From Crocinitomicaceae bacterium (GTDB lineage: Bacteria > Bacteroidota > Bacteroidia > Flavobacteriales_D > Crocinitomicaceae), in the NCBI GenBank assembly GCA_024639405.1, contig JAHEIL010000045.1, positions 1-64,000 of the forward strand: DNA of 64,000 nucleotides. The letters are read 5' to 3'. Under the pieces are notes generated by a model. That model made no database searches. It had not been told where the DNA came from and was given only the letters and a program-made list of their open reading frames with translations. Positions 18,369-26,351 of this stretch are shown piece by piece (within the stretch, counting starts at the first letter, position 1; each line of letters begins with the position of its first letter). The position numbers and the translations under genes are program-made.

Positions 18369-19115
18369 TTAAAACCCTTCCTCTCGTTCATTTCGTTTAT
18401 ATTTCTTTTTTGCTTCATTTCTCGAACAAGCATTAAAATGCCACCATTCTGTTGGTATATTTCTAAATCCTTGCGACTGCATGACTTTTCGCAACAATCT
18501 TCTGTTTTCAATATGTTGTTCTGTTAATTCGCCTGTTTGCAAGAAGTGTGCTTCGTTTTCTGGATAAGCTATTAAACGTATGTCATCGAAACCAGCGCCC
18601 ATGTCTAACGGCTCTCCTCTATCATTGGCAATGGTTAAATCTACTGCTGCACCATAATTGTGCAAACTTCCATTTTTAGGGTTGGAAACAAATTTTATGC
18701 GTTGTTCAAATGGAATAGAATCTAAACTTTCCCACATCTCTTTTTGGACAGAAACTGGACGCATCGCATCATACACCAATAAATGGTAACCTGGCTTTAG
18801 TTGCATTAACAACTCTTGACACTTGGCTAATCTTTCTGCAACTTCTTTCACTAAATATGCTTTCTCAATGGAATGGTACAATTGTTTGTGCATGAAATTA
18901 TCAGTAGACGAATATTTTAAATCTACTAAAATAGTAGGTGCAATGTCATTGAGTGCTATTAGCCCATTTTCTGTAATTAAAGCGTTTGATTTAGGAAGAA
19001 TAACTTCTTCTTTTTGAAGTTCTTTCTCAGCTTTTTCATGCTGTTTTTTGGAAGTTGGAACAGCTGTACATTGACTTAAAAGAAATATAAGGATACCTGC
19101 TTGTAAACATTTCAT
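18369..19115 (-). CDS. D-alanyl-D-alanine dipeptidase, lipoprotein (VanX/DdpX family)
   Basis: This zinc peptidase cleaves D-Ala-D-Ala, here probably for cell-wall dipeptide recycling rather than vancomycin resistance, since no van regulatory genes are nearby. Zinc and active-site residues are visible as GSLHNYGAAVDL (SxHxxGxAxD) and EWWHF near the C-terminus (catalytic Glu and zinc His). I start at MKCLQAGILIFLLSQC, giving 248 aa with a lipoprotein-like signal and Cys16. The frame extends upstream to 19163 but that part is not signal-like. It lies tail-to-tail with the GNAT gene, eight bases apart. Confidence 0.88.
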   Translation of the reverse strand: MKCLQAGILIFLLSQCTAVPTSKKQHEKAEKELQKEEVILPKSNALITENGLIALNDIAPTILVDLKYSSTDNFMHKQLYHSIEKAYLVKEVAERLAKCQELLMQLKPGYHLLVYDAMRPVSVQKEMWESLDSIPFEQRIKFVSNPKNGSLHNYGAAVDLTIANDRGEPLDMGAGFDDIRLIAYPENEAHFLQTGELTEQHIENRRLLRKVMQSQGFRNIPTEWWHFNACSRNEAKKKYKRNEREEGF

Positions 19116-19169
19116 AGAACAAAGTTCTAAAAAGAATTGATAGCAGCAACTCCATTCAAACAAATGAAT

Positions 19170-19177
19170 TAAATTTG
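19170..19177 (+). promoter_or_regulatory. Candidate -7 element (TAAATTTG) of the aminotransferase gene
   Basis: TAAATTTG matches TAnnTTTG and lies 18 bases before the ATG at 19196. It overlaps the TTG (19175) where the long frame begins, which supports the ATG as the true start. Confidence 0.6.
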
Positions 19178-19195
19178 TGGAAATTTTTAGAAATT

Positions 19196-20392
19196 ATGCC
19201 AAAATTGTCGCAAAAGGCTATTGACATGCCTGCATCACCAATTAGAAAATTGGTTCCATATGCTGAAACAGCTAAAAAACAAGGTAAAATTGTTTACCAC
19301 TTAAACATTGGACAGCCAGATATTGAAACGCCTGAAGTTGCATTAAATGCAATTAAAAATATGGATCGAAAGGTGATTGAATACAGTCACTCTGCAGGCT
19401 TTGAAAGTTACAGAAATGGCTTGTCAGCTTATTACAAGAAAACTGGAATCGATGTGAACCCAGAAGATATTATCATTACAACTGGTGGTTCTGAAGCGTT
19501 GATTTTTGGTTTTATGGCAACGTGCGATTTAGGTGACGAGGTGATCATTCCTGAACCATTTTATGCGAATTACAATGGATTCGCTGTGATGGCTGGATTG
19601 AATGTTGTACCAGTTACATCTACAATAGAAACAGGATTTGCCTTGCCTCCTGTTGAAGAAATTGAGAAAAAAATAACAGCAAAAACAAAGGCAATCGTTA
19701 TTTGTAACCCAGGTAATCCAACCGGTTATTTGTATTCGAAAGAAGAATTAGAGCAATTGGCAGCAATTGTTAAAAAACACGACTTAGTTTTGTTTGCAGA
19801 TGAAGTGTACCGTGAATTCTGTTACGATGGAGCTGTTCCTTTTTCAGTTATGAACTTAGAAGGTATTCAAGACAATGTGATCATGATTGATTCCGTTTCA
19901 AAACGTTATTCTATGTGTGGAGCGCGAATTGGAGCATTGATTTCAAAAAATTCTGAAATTATTGCAGCTGTATTGAAATTCGGACAAGCTCGTTTATCGC
20001 CACCAACAATTGATCAAATCGCTTCTGAAGCTGCCTTGAATACACCACAATCCTATTTTGATAATGTTGTAGCTGAATATGTGCAACGAAGAAACATTAT
20101 GGTGGATGGTTTGAATGCGATTCCTGGTGTATTTTGCCCAAAACCGAGTGGCGCATTCTATTGTGTAGCTAAATTCCCTGTTGATAATGCAGAGAAGTTC
20201 TGCCAATGGTTATTAGAAGAATTCGAATACGAAGGTCAAACAGTGATGATGGCGCCTGCAAATGGTTTCTATTCAACGAAAGGTGCAGGATTACAAGAAG
20301 CACGAATCGCATACGTATTGAACCAAGAATCTTTACGAAATGCTGTTAAATGTTTGGAAGAAGCGTTAAAAGTATATCCAGGAAGAATATAA
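19196..20392 (+). CDS. Pyridoxal-phosphate class I/II aminotransferase
   Basis: This is an aspartate-type aminotransferase of fold type I with 398 aa. The N-terminal LNIGQPDIETP motif is the substrate-binding glycine loop. CNPGNPTGYLYS holds the conserved Asn, FADEVYREF the Asp that binds the PLP ring nitrogen, and SVSKRYSMCGARIG the Schiff-base lysine (Lys236). The terminal Arg that binds the substrate carboxylate is in EARIAYVLN. The substrate cannot be told from sequence; homologues are annotated as aspartate or broad-range aminotransferases. It is monocistronic, with its own promoter and terminator. Confidence 0.92.
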   Translation: MPKLSQKAIDMPASPIRKLVPYAETAKKQGKIVYHLNIGQPDIETPEVALNAIKNMDRKVIEYSHSAGFESYRNGLSAYYKKTGIDVNPEDIIITTGGSEALIFGFMATCDLGDEVIIPEPFYANYNGFAVMAGLNVVPVTSTIETGFALPPVEEIEKKITAKTKAIVICNPGNPTGYLYSKEELEQLAAIVKKHDLVLFADEVYREFCYDGAVPFSVMNLEGIQDNVIMIDSVSKRYSMCGARIGALISKNSEIIAAVLKFGQARLSPPTIDQIASEAALNTPQSYFDNVVAEYVQRRNIMVDGLNAIPGVFCPKPSGAFYCVAKFPVDNAEKFCQWLLEEFEYEGQTVMMAPANGFYSTKGAGLQEARIAYVLNQESLRNAVKCLEEALKVYPGRI

Positions 20393-20408
20393 TCTAAATC
20401 AATCAATT

Positions 20409-20437
20409 TAAAAGGTGGCATTTGTCACCTTTTTTTA
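20409..20437 (+). terminator. Intrinsic terminator after the aminotransferase gene
   Basis: AAAAGGTG and CACCTTTT form the stem around an eight-base loop, followed by seven T. The flanking A run means it may also act for the converging Crp-family gene on the minus strand. Confidence 0.85.
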
Positions 20438-20443
20438 TGCTGT

Positions 20444-21103
20444 TTAAATTGAATTCAATACAATTTTATTGCGTTTCAAAACGATGGTTCCTCTAATCTC
20501 CAATTGCTTTAATAAACGTGAAATAACCACGCGTGATGAATGTAAATCCTCAGCAATTTGCTGATGTGTATGGTGAATTTCTAAACTTCCAAGTAATTTC
20601 GCTTGATCAGTTAGGTATTTCAACAAACGCTCGTCTAAACGCATAAATGCAATGGCATCAATGGTCTCCATTAATTCAGTTAAACGAACATGGTAACTCT
20701 GTAGAATATATTCGCGCCATGATTTGTATTTGTGCATCCATAACTCCATCATTTCTGTTGGCAACATTAATAAAACAGAGTCTTCCATACTGGTTGCTCG
20801 GATTTCACTTTTCATCTGTCGCACGCAACATTGCAAAGTCATGGCACAAGTATCACCTCCTTCAATGTAATACAACAACAATTCATCACCGTTGTCATTT
20901 TCTCGTGAAATTTTAATAGAACCACTTAAAATAATTGGAATGGAAGTCATGGCATCTCCCACATTAATCAATATTTCGTCTGTAACAGTAGCTCTTATCT
21001 GACCGACATGATTGATTTCTTCAATTAATTCTTCTTCTAATAAATAACCAATTGAATCATGAATGAGTTGACTCTTCGTAATGTTTGATGGCATCTTTGT
21101 CAT
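20444..21103 (-). CDS. Crp/Fnr family transcriptional regulator
   Basis: This is a cyclic-nucleotide-binding-fold regulator with an N-terminal sensor (ILINVGDAMTSIPIILSGSI, with beta-roll glycines) and a C-terminal winged helix with HQQIAEDLHSSRVVISRLL as recognition helix. The Glu that contacts the TGA half-site in CRP and FNR is replaced by Val, so its operator may differ. Four Cys lie in the central part (CAMTLQCCVRQ), but no N-terminal Fe-S cluster motif is seen. I place the start at 21103 (219 aa) or 21094 (216 aa); both overlap the end of the DUF983 gene. The long frame to 21175 starts inside that gene. It probably regulates envelope or respiratory genes nearby. Confidence 0.85.
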   Translation of the reverse strand: MTKMPSNITKSQLIHDSIGYLLEEELIEEINHVGQIRATVTDEILINVGDAMTSIPIILSGSIKISRENDNGDELLLYYIEGGDTCAMTLQCCVRQMKSEIRATSMEDSVLLMLPTEMMELWMHKYKSWREYILQSYHVRLTELMETIDAIAFMRLDERLLKYLTDQAKLLGSLEIHHTHQQIAEDLHSSRVVISRLLKQLEIRGTIVLKRNKIVLNSI

Positions 21104-21461
21104 ATTTAATAAAGAAATTTGCCCAAATAATTTTAGACAAAGCGTAAATATAAGGAGATAAGACAATCGTTCCAACTATGATACTTCCAATTTGCCAAGC
21201 TAAAGAAATATTTTCAAAAAACAAGTTAAAAGACACCCAAAAAGTAACAAATAAGGCAACACCTAAAGCATAAGCTACATACATTGCACCGTAATAAAAT
21301 CCTGGTTCTTTCTCATATTTCAAACCACACTTGTCGCAATGCTCATGTATATCACCAACCTTAGATAAATCATATGGATGAGAAACAAAGAACTTTCCTT
21401 CGTTGCATTTAGGGCATTTTGATTTAAAAATACTGTATAAACGAGAACCTTTACCGAACAT
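21057..21461 (-). CDS. DUF983 family membrane protein
   Basis: This is a 134-aa protein of unknown function. It has an N-terminal zinc-ribbon-like pair (Cys16-x2-Cys19 and Cys42-x2-Cys45) followed by the family signature KEPGFYYGAMYVAYALG and two predicted membrane helices (about residues 60-80 and 90-110). DUF983 genes are often found near respiratory or cytochrome oxidase genes, as here, so an assembly role is possible but not shown. It lies between two Crp/Fnr genes and overlaps the downstream one by about 40 bases. Its promoter carries a TATCTTTG -7 element and an upstream dyad. Confidence 0.85.
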   Translation of the reverse strand: MFGKGSRLYSIFKSKCPKCNEGKFFVSHPYDLSKVGDIHEHCDKCGLKYEKEPGFYYGAMYVAYALGVALFVTFWVSFNLFFENISLAWQIGSIIVGTIVLSPYIYALSKIIWANFFIKYDKDAIKHYEESTHS

Positions 21462-21477
21462 AATTAGACTTTTTTGG

Positions 21478-21485
21478 CAAAGATA
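21478..21485 (-). promoter_or_regulatory. -7 element (TATCTTTG) of the DUF983-crp transcript
   Basis: TATCTTTG followed by C matches TAnnTTTG, 16 bases upstream of the DUF983 ATG on the minus strand. No TTG lies 19 bases upstream; a dyad at 21508-21521 takes that place. Confidence 0.65.
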
Positions 21486-21507
21486 GAGAATAAGAATTGG
21501 TTTTAAT

Positions 21508-21521
21508 GTAACGAAAGTTAC
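21508..21521 (-). promoter_or_regulatory. Candidate Crp/Fnr-type operator (GTAAC-N4-GTTAC)
   Basis: GTAAC and GTTAC form a perfect 5-bp dyad around four bases. Its centre is 29.5 bases upstream of the TA of the DUF983 -7 element, about -41 from the expected transcript start, the class II activator position. It could also be a weak stem behind the fnr gene, which ends one base away, but no T run follows. Confidence 0.45.
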
Positions 21522-22211
21522 TTATTTACCTGCAATTTGAAAGAGCTTCTCTTTGTTTGTAATTTCCAATTTTCTAGTATGGATTTCGAGAATTCCTTCT
21601 TCTTTGAAATCTTTCAATAAACGAATCAATGTTTCGGTAGCTGTACCAATAAAATTAGCCATGTCTTCACGGGTCAAATTGATTTGCTCATCACCATAAA
21701 TGTCTGCTAATATGATTAATGAAAATGCCAATCGTTCACGCACTGATTTCTGCGCCATATTCGTAATAAACATCGCGCGATCTCCCAACTCTTTTGACAA
21801 TTCTTTCATAATGCCATTTCGCAAAGTTGGATTGGTGTCAATCATGGTCAAAAAATCTTCTTTGTTAATGAAACAAATGTTGCATTCTTCTAAGGTTGAA
21901 GCAGATACTTTGTATGGTTCTTCGCTAAACATCGAACGAAATCCAATGATTTCACCTTCTTTTGCAATGTGAATGATTTGTTCTTTTCCTTCGTCACCAC
22001 GCGCAAAAATTTTTACTTTTCCTTGGTTCAAACAATAAACTCCCCTTGGAAAGCTTCCTTCCAAAAATAAAGGTTGATTTTTTTTGTAGTAAGCGCTTGA
22101 TTTTAAATTATCTACAACGGATGCATCACACTCGCAATAATTTCCAAAAATCGAGTCTTTTCGAGCCGAACAAGTGGAACAACTGACATGTTTATGCGAT
22201 TTATCTAACAT
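21522..22211 (-). CDS. Fnr-like regulator with N-terminal cysteine cluster
   Basis: This 229-aa Crp/Fnr-family activator is likely oxygen-responsive. The N-terminus carries Cys11, Cys14, Cys26 and Cys28 (C-x2-C-x11-C-x-C), plus internal Cys in VYCLNQG and ECNICF, which could bind a 4Fe-4S cluster as in FNR, though the spacing differs. A cyclic-nucleotide-like beta roll follows, then the long helix, and the helix-turn-helix LTREDMANFIGTATETLIRL, where the Glu and Arg that contact the G and A of TGA half-sites in FNR are conserved. It is divergent from hemN-ccoI and sits beside the cbb3 oxidase genes, so it is the best candidate for their activator. No effector has been shown. Confidence 0.88.
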   Translation of the reverse strand: MLDKSHKHVSCSTCSARKDSIFGNYCECDASVVDNLKSSAYYKKNQPLFLEGSFPRGVYCLNQGKVKIFARGDEGKEQIIHIAKEGEIIGFRSMFSEEPYKVSASTLEECNICFINKEDFLTMIDTNPTLRNGIMKELSKELGDRAMFITNMAQKSVRERLAFSLIILADIYGDEQINLTREDMANFIGTATETLIRLLKDFKEEGILEIHTRKLEITNKEKLFQIAGK

Positions 22212-22238
22212 TTTTGAATCAATTAAAATTGGTCAATG

Positions 22239-22267
22239 TAAAGATACAATTTATTTTTAGTTGTCAA
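22239..22267 (-). promoter_or_regulatory. Candidate promoter of the fnr-like gene (TTG-N18-TATCTTTA)
   Basis: On the minus strand TTG at 22267-22265 and TATCTTTA at 22246-22239 are 18 bases apart, close to the Bacteroidota consensus. The Fnr-type dyad at 22272-22283 lies just upstream of the -33 element, so autoregulation is possible. Confidence 0.55.
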
Positions 22268-22271
22268 TAAC

Positions 22272-22283
22272 TGACGGTTGTCA
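22272..22283 (+). promoter_or_regulatory. Candidate Fnr box (TGAC-N4-GTCA) between fnr-like gene and hemN
   Basis: TGAC-GGTT-GTCA is a perfect dyad with the TGA-N6-TCA pattern recognised by the FNR branch. Its centre (22277.5) lies 29.5 bases upstream of the TA of the hemN -7 element, near -41 to the expected start, where a class II activator would replace the missing -33 element. Confidence 0.55.
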
Positions 22284-22306
22284 TTTTTTTAGTTTTTTTT
22301 TCAACT

Positions 22307-22314
22307 TAATTTTG
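22307..22314 (+). promoter_or_regulatory. -7 element of hemN (TAATTTTG)
   Basis: TAATTTTG followed by C fits TAnnTTTG, 18 bases upstream of the hemN ATG. There is no TTG 19-20 bases upstream, consistent with an activator-dependent promoter. Confidence 0.65.
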
Positions 22315-22332
22315 CGAATTATATCCTCACAA

Positions 22333-23694
22333 ATGGAACAATTAATCAAAAAATACAACGTCCCAGGACCACGTTACACTTCCTATCCAACTGTTCCATT
22401 TTGGAAAAATAATCAACTTTCTGAAAATAAATGGATTGAGTCAATAAATACAAATTACAATTTCTTTCAATCATCAGACGTCAGTGTATACATACATTTG
22501 CCATTTTGTGAAAGTTTGTGCACATTTTGTGGCTGCCACAAACGAATTACGAAAAATCATTCTGTTGAAACGCCCTACTTGGAAGCCGTTTTAAAAGAAT
22601 GGTCGCTTTATTTAGAAAAACTACCGTTTCAACCAACAATAAAAGAGCTCCATTTTGGAGGAGGAACTCCTACATTTTTCTCAGCTCAAAATTTAAGAAC
22701 GCTTGTAGAAGAAATTTTTCAAGCAAAATCAATTGATCCAGCTTCAGTTGAATTGAGTTTTGAAGCGCATCCTAACAACACCTCTAGTGAACAATTAATC
22801 GAATTGTACAATTTTGGTTTTCGCCGCTTGAGTCTAGGAATTCAAGATTACAGTCCAATTGTGCAACAAGCCATTCATCGCATTCAATCGTTTGAACAAG
22901 TGAAAAAAGTGCACGATGAAGCTCGAAAAATTGGCTATACTTCTATCAGTCACGACCTTGTTTTTGGATTACCAAAACAAACTTTAGAAGCAATCATTGA
23001 CACCGTAAATAAAACCTTGGAATTGAAACCCGACCGAATTTCATTGTACAGTTATGCGCATGTTCCTTGGATAAAGGGAAATGGACAACGTGGTTTTGAT
23101 GAAAATGATTTACCACAAAGTGAAGTAAAACGTGCCTTGTATGAAAAAGCAAAGCAAATGCTGGAAATAAATGGCTACAAAGAAATTGGTATGGACCATT
23201 TTGCGTTAGATCACGATGATTTAGCAAAAGCTTTCCAAGAAAAAAAGCTTCACCGCAATTTCATGGGTTATACAACGAAAGCCACGTCGAGCATGATTGG
23301 ACTGGGTATGTCTGCCATTTCTGATAGTTGGTTTGGTTTTGCTCAAAACGATAAAACCGTTGAAGGCTACATCGCATTGTTGGAAGAAAATAAACTACCA
23401 ATTTTTAGAGGTCATTTACTTTCTGATTTAGAAGTAGAAATTCGAGGGTATATTTTAGATTTGATGTGTCACTTTGAAACTGAATTTTCAACGAGTTCCA
23501 ATTACCAACCTATTCACGAAGAAATTAAAGAAAAATTATCCGACTTAATCAACGATGGATTGGTTGAAGTTCAAGGTGCAAAAGTGATTGTAACAGAAAA
23601 AGGCATTCCATTTGTGCGGAACTGTTGTATGGCATTTGATCAAGATTTAAAAAACCATCCCATTTCAGAACGCCTCTTTTCAAAAACGATATGA
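22333..23694 (+). CDS. hemN: Oxygen-independent coproporphyrinogen III oxidase
   Basis: This radical SAM enzyme decarboxylates coproporphyrinogen III to protoporphyrinogen IX when oxygen is scarce, supplying heme. The N-terminal YNVPGPRYTSYPTVPFW is a strong HemN signature. The radical SAM cluster motif is Cys59-x3-Cys63-x2-Cys66, followed by another Cys (FCGC) as in true HemN, and HFGGGTPTF is the SAM-binding glycine motif. I start at the ATG at 22333 (453 aa); the frame open from 22261 runs through the promoter. It is coupled to ccoI by ATGA overlap, linking heme and copper supply for the cbb3 oxidase. Confidence 0.96.
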   Translation: MEQLIKKYNVPGPRYTSYPTVPFWKNNQLSENKWIESINTNYNFFQSSDVSVYIHLPFCESLCTFCGCHKRITKNHSVETPYLEAVLKEWSLYLEKLPFQPTIKELHFGGGTPTFFSAQNLRTLVEEIFQAKSIDPASVELSFEAHPNNTSSEQLIELYNFGFRRLSLGIQDYSPIVQQAIHRIQSFEQVKKVHDEARKIGYTSISHDLVFGLPKQTLEAIIDTVNKTLELKPDRISLYSYAHVPWIKGNGQRGFDENDLPQSEVKRALYEKAKQMLEINGYKEIGMDHFALDHDDLAKAFQEKKLHRNFMGYTTKATSSMIGLGMSAISDSWFGFAQNDKTVEGYIALLEENKLPIFRGHLLSDLEVEIRGYILDLMCHFETEFSTSSNYQPIHEEIKEKLSDLINDGLVEVQGAKVIVTEKGIPFVRNCCMAFDQDLKNHPISERLFSKTI

Positions 23695-26045
23695 CAAAAG
23701 ACAGTTGTTATCATTGTGGTGATTCAATCATTGGTAAAGCAATTAGTTTTGACCAGCATGATTTTTGTTGCAATGGATGCAAAAGTGTCTATCAATTACT
23801 GAACGACAACCAATTGGGAAGTTTTTATACGTTGGAAGCTAAGGGCGGTTCAAAACCAAGTGTAAGCAACCAGCACAAATACGCATTTCTAGAAGTTGAA
23901 TCAATTCGAAATAAATTCATCGCTTTTGAAGATGAAAACAGTGCGAAAATTGTACTTTTCTTGCCGCAAATACATTGTTCTTCTTGTATTTATTTATTAG
24001 AAAATCTTGCTAAATTATTACCAGCTGTTTATAGTTGTCAAGTCAACTTTGCCAAACGAGAAGCATCAATTACTTTTGACCCTGCACAACTTTCACTCGG
24101 AGAGCTTGCATTATTCTTAGATAAAATCGGTTACGCTCCCAATTTCGGAAATCGGAATCAAACGGAAAAAAAGCTGGACAAACTATTCATGTACAAGCTT
24201 GGAATTGCTGGCTTTGCTTTTGGAAGTATCATGCTTTGGAGTTTTCCGGAATATTTAGGAATCGATGATACAGATGCAAATGTTCGAAATTTTACAGCAT
24301 TTTTATCATTGGGTATTTCCATACCTGTACTCTTTTTTTCAGCTAGTGATTATTTTATTTCTGCATTCAAAGCACTGCGCTTTAAAAGTTTAAATTTAGA
24401 TGTCCCCATAACAATTGGTATCATTGCCTTGTATTTACAGAGTTTTTTCAGTATCATCAACTCGGAAGGACCCGGTTATATGGATTCCTTTGCTGGATTT
24501 ATCTTTTTCTTGTTAATTGGAAAATGGTTTCAAAATAAAACGTACAAATCACTGTCGTTTGAACGCGATTACACCTCCTACTTCCCAGTAGCAGTAACAC
24601 GTCTTACTGATTCGAAGGAAGAAATCATCGAAATTGAAGGCTTGAAAATTGGCGATGTTATCCTAATTAGAAATGAAGAAATAATTCCGTGTGATGCTAC
24701 ATTGCTTTCACCTGATACTAAAATCGATTATAGTTTTGTAACAGGTGAAGCGACTTTAATCACCAAAAAAGAAGGTGATTTTATTTATGCAGGTGGGAAA
24801 CTTTCTGGAAAAGCGATTCAATTGCAAGTCCTTAAGGAAAGTAACAGAAGCCATTTAACGCAATTGTGGAACGATGTTAAATCCGAAAAAGAAGTTGCAA
24901 CAACATTTAATGTTCAAGACCAACTTTCGATTTATTTTCTCGTCGTTATTTTAATCATTTCTGGAATTGCTGCTTTGGCTTGGTCTTTTATTGACCTACA
25001 GCGCGTTACACAAATTGTTGTTTCAATATTGATCGTTGCTTGTCCTTGCGCGTTGGCCTTGTCGGCTCCTTTTACATTTGGAAATACCATGCGTGCGCTA
25101 GGAAGAAAAGGATTGTACTTGAAAAACACACGTGTTGTAGAACAAATTAATGGTATTACCGATATTGTTTTTGATAAAACTGGAACATTAACAAGTAGTT
25201 CATTTCAAACGATTGAATATAGTGGTGATATACTTACTTCAGAAGAACTTTCAATGATCGTTGTATTGGCCAACTCATCAACACACCCTCTTTCACAAGG
25301 CATCGTCAAACAAAACCAAGCAATTTCAACGGTTGAATTAGAGTTGTTGCACTTTGAAGAGTTCCAAGGAAAAGGAATTTCAGGAAGTATCAATCATAGA
25401 ACGGTAAAAATTGGAAACGCCGCGTTTACAGGACAAATTGAAAAAGAGAAAAATGAAACCTCTACCTACATTTCAATTGATGGAGCTATCTTTGGTCGTT
25501 TTATTTTTACGAGTCTGCTTCGAAATGGCGTAGCATCTTTATTAACATCTTTGCCGCATTATCGCTTACACTTATTATCTGGGGATACAGAAAAAGACAA
25601 GCAACTATTTGCTGAATTATTCCCTAAAAATAGCACCTTGTTGTTTGAACAAACTCCACAAGATAAACTAAACTTCATTCAACAATTGAAAGCAAATGGC
25701 AATCGGGTGTTAATGATTGGCGATGGATTAAATGACGCTGGAGCATTAGGGATAGCAGATGTTGGAATTGCTGTTTCTGAAGATGTTTTTCGCTTCACTC
25801 CCTCTTCAGACGCGATTATTGAAGCCTCAAAATTAGGTGAATTGAATCGATTGATTTCCATTTCAAAATTCGCAAAAACAATATTGACGACTTGCTTAAT
25901 TTTTTCCTTAGCCTATAATGTTGTCGGTTTAAGCATTGCAATTTCAGGAAACTTAACGCCTTTAGTAGCGGCTATTTTAATGCCGATTAGTTCCATCACC
26001 ATCGTATTTATCACCACGTTCATGATGCGCTTCAAAGCAAATTAA
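23691..26045 (+). CDS. ccoI: Copper-translocating P-type ATPase for cbb3 oxidase assembly (CcoI/FixI type)
   Basis: This P1B-type ATPase exports copper for insertion into the binuclear centre of cbb3 oxidase. The N-terminus has a Cys-rich part (CYHCGD, then FCCNGC near residue 30) as in CcoI, then a heavy-metal-associated domain with Cys96-x2-Cys99. The core has about eight membrane helices, the metal site Cys451-Pro-Cys453, and the phosphorylated Asp495 in DKTGTLT. The MIGDGLNDAGAL hinge motif is near residue 680. The length of 784 aa is normal. Its position between hemN and ccoS-ccoNOQP argues for the oxidase-assembly subtype rather than copper detoxification. Confidence 0.93.
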   Translation: MTKDSCYHCGDSIIGKAISFDQHDFCCNGCKSVYQLLNDNQLGSFYTLEAKGGSKPSVSNQHKYAFLEVESIRNKFIAFEDENSAKIVLFLPQIHCSSCIYLLENLAKLLPAVYSCQVNFAKREASITFDPAQLSLGELALFLDKIGYAPNFGNRNQTEKKLDKLFMYKLGIAGFAFGSIMLWSFPEYLGIDDTDANVRNFTAFLSLGISIPVLFFSASDYFISAFKALRFKSLNLDVPITIGIIALYLQSFFSIINSEGPGYMDSFAGFIFFLLIGKWFQNKTYKSLSFERDYTSYFPVAVTRLTDSKEEIIEIEGLKIGDVILIRNEEIIPCDATLLSPDTKIDYSFVTGEATLITKKEGDFIYAGGKLSGKAIQLQVLKESNRSHLTQLWNDVKSEKEVATTFNVQDQLSIYFLVVILIISGIAALAWSFIDLQRVTQIVVSILIVACPCALALSAPFTFGNTMRALGRKGLYLKNTRVVEQINGITDIVFDKTGTLTSSSFQTIEYSGDILTSEELSMIVVLANSSTHPLSQGIVKQNQAISTVELELLHFEEFQGKGISGSINHRTVKIGNAAFTGQIEKEKNETSTYISIDGAIFGRFIFTSLLRNGVASLLTSLPHYRLHLLSGDTEKDKQLFAELFPKNSTLLFEQTPQDKLNFIQQLKANGNRVLMIGDGLNDAGALGIADVGIAVSEDVFRFTPSSDAIIEASKLGELNRLISISKFAKTILTTCLIFSLAYNVVGLSIAISGNLTPLVAAILMPISSITIVFITTFMMRFKAN

Positions 26046-26096
26046 TGTAAAGCAATAAGGATTCTATTCAAAAGATTAAGTCAGTTTTTAAAAATA

Positions 26097-26108
26097 TGAC
26101 AAAAATCA
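26097..26108 (+). promoter_or_regulatory. Candidate Fnr box (TGAC-N4-ATCA) upstream of ccoS-ccoNOQP
   Basis: TGACAAAAATCA has the TGA-N6-TCA pattern. Its centre is 28.5 bases upstream of a weak -7-like sequence, TAAATTAT (26131-26138), the same spacing as at hemN. It lies in the 120-base gap between ccoI and ccoS, which otherwise holds no gene. Confidence 0.45.
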
Positions 26109-26165
26109 GTTTTTAGTACGATTTCGCTCATAAATTATCCATGACATAATTGTGACATTTGCACT

Positions 26166-26351
26166 ATGGGAATGATTTACATAATGCTTATCGTGAGTTT
26201 AATTGTCGCATTGTTTTTTTTAATCTCATTTTTTTGGGCAACAAAAACCGGACAATTCGATGATGATTATACGCCATCTGTGCGCATTCTCTTTGAAGAT
26301 GAAATAAATCAAGAATCAAATCAAAAAACAAATGGAAGTACAAAAGTTTAG
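26166..26351 (+). CDS. ccoS: Cbb3-type oxidase assembly protein CcoS
   Basis: This small membrane protein is needed for cofactor insertion into cbb3 oxidase. It has 61 aa with one N-terminal membrane helix (IYIMLIVSLIVALFFLISFF) followed by the CcoS signature WATKTGQFDDDYTPSVRILF with its acidic cluster. It overlaps the start of ccoNO by 20 bases. Confidence 0.92.
   Translation: MGMIYIMLIVSLIVALFFLISFFWATKTGQFDDDYTPSVRILFEDEINQESNQKTNGSTKV

Noticed and set aside
18369-19115. Vancomycin resistance vanX
   Set aside because: The sequence fits D-Ala-D-Ala dipeptidases, but there is no vanA/vanH/vanR/vanS nearby and the host would be Gram-negative; a recycling role is more likely.
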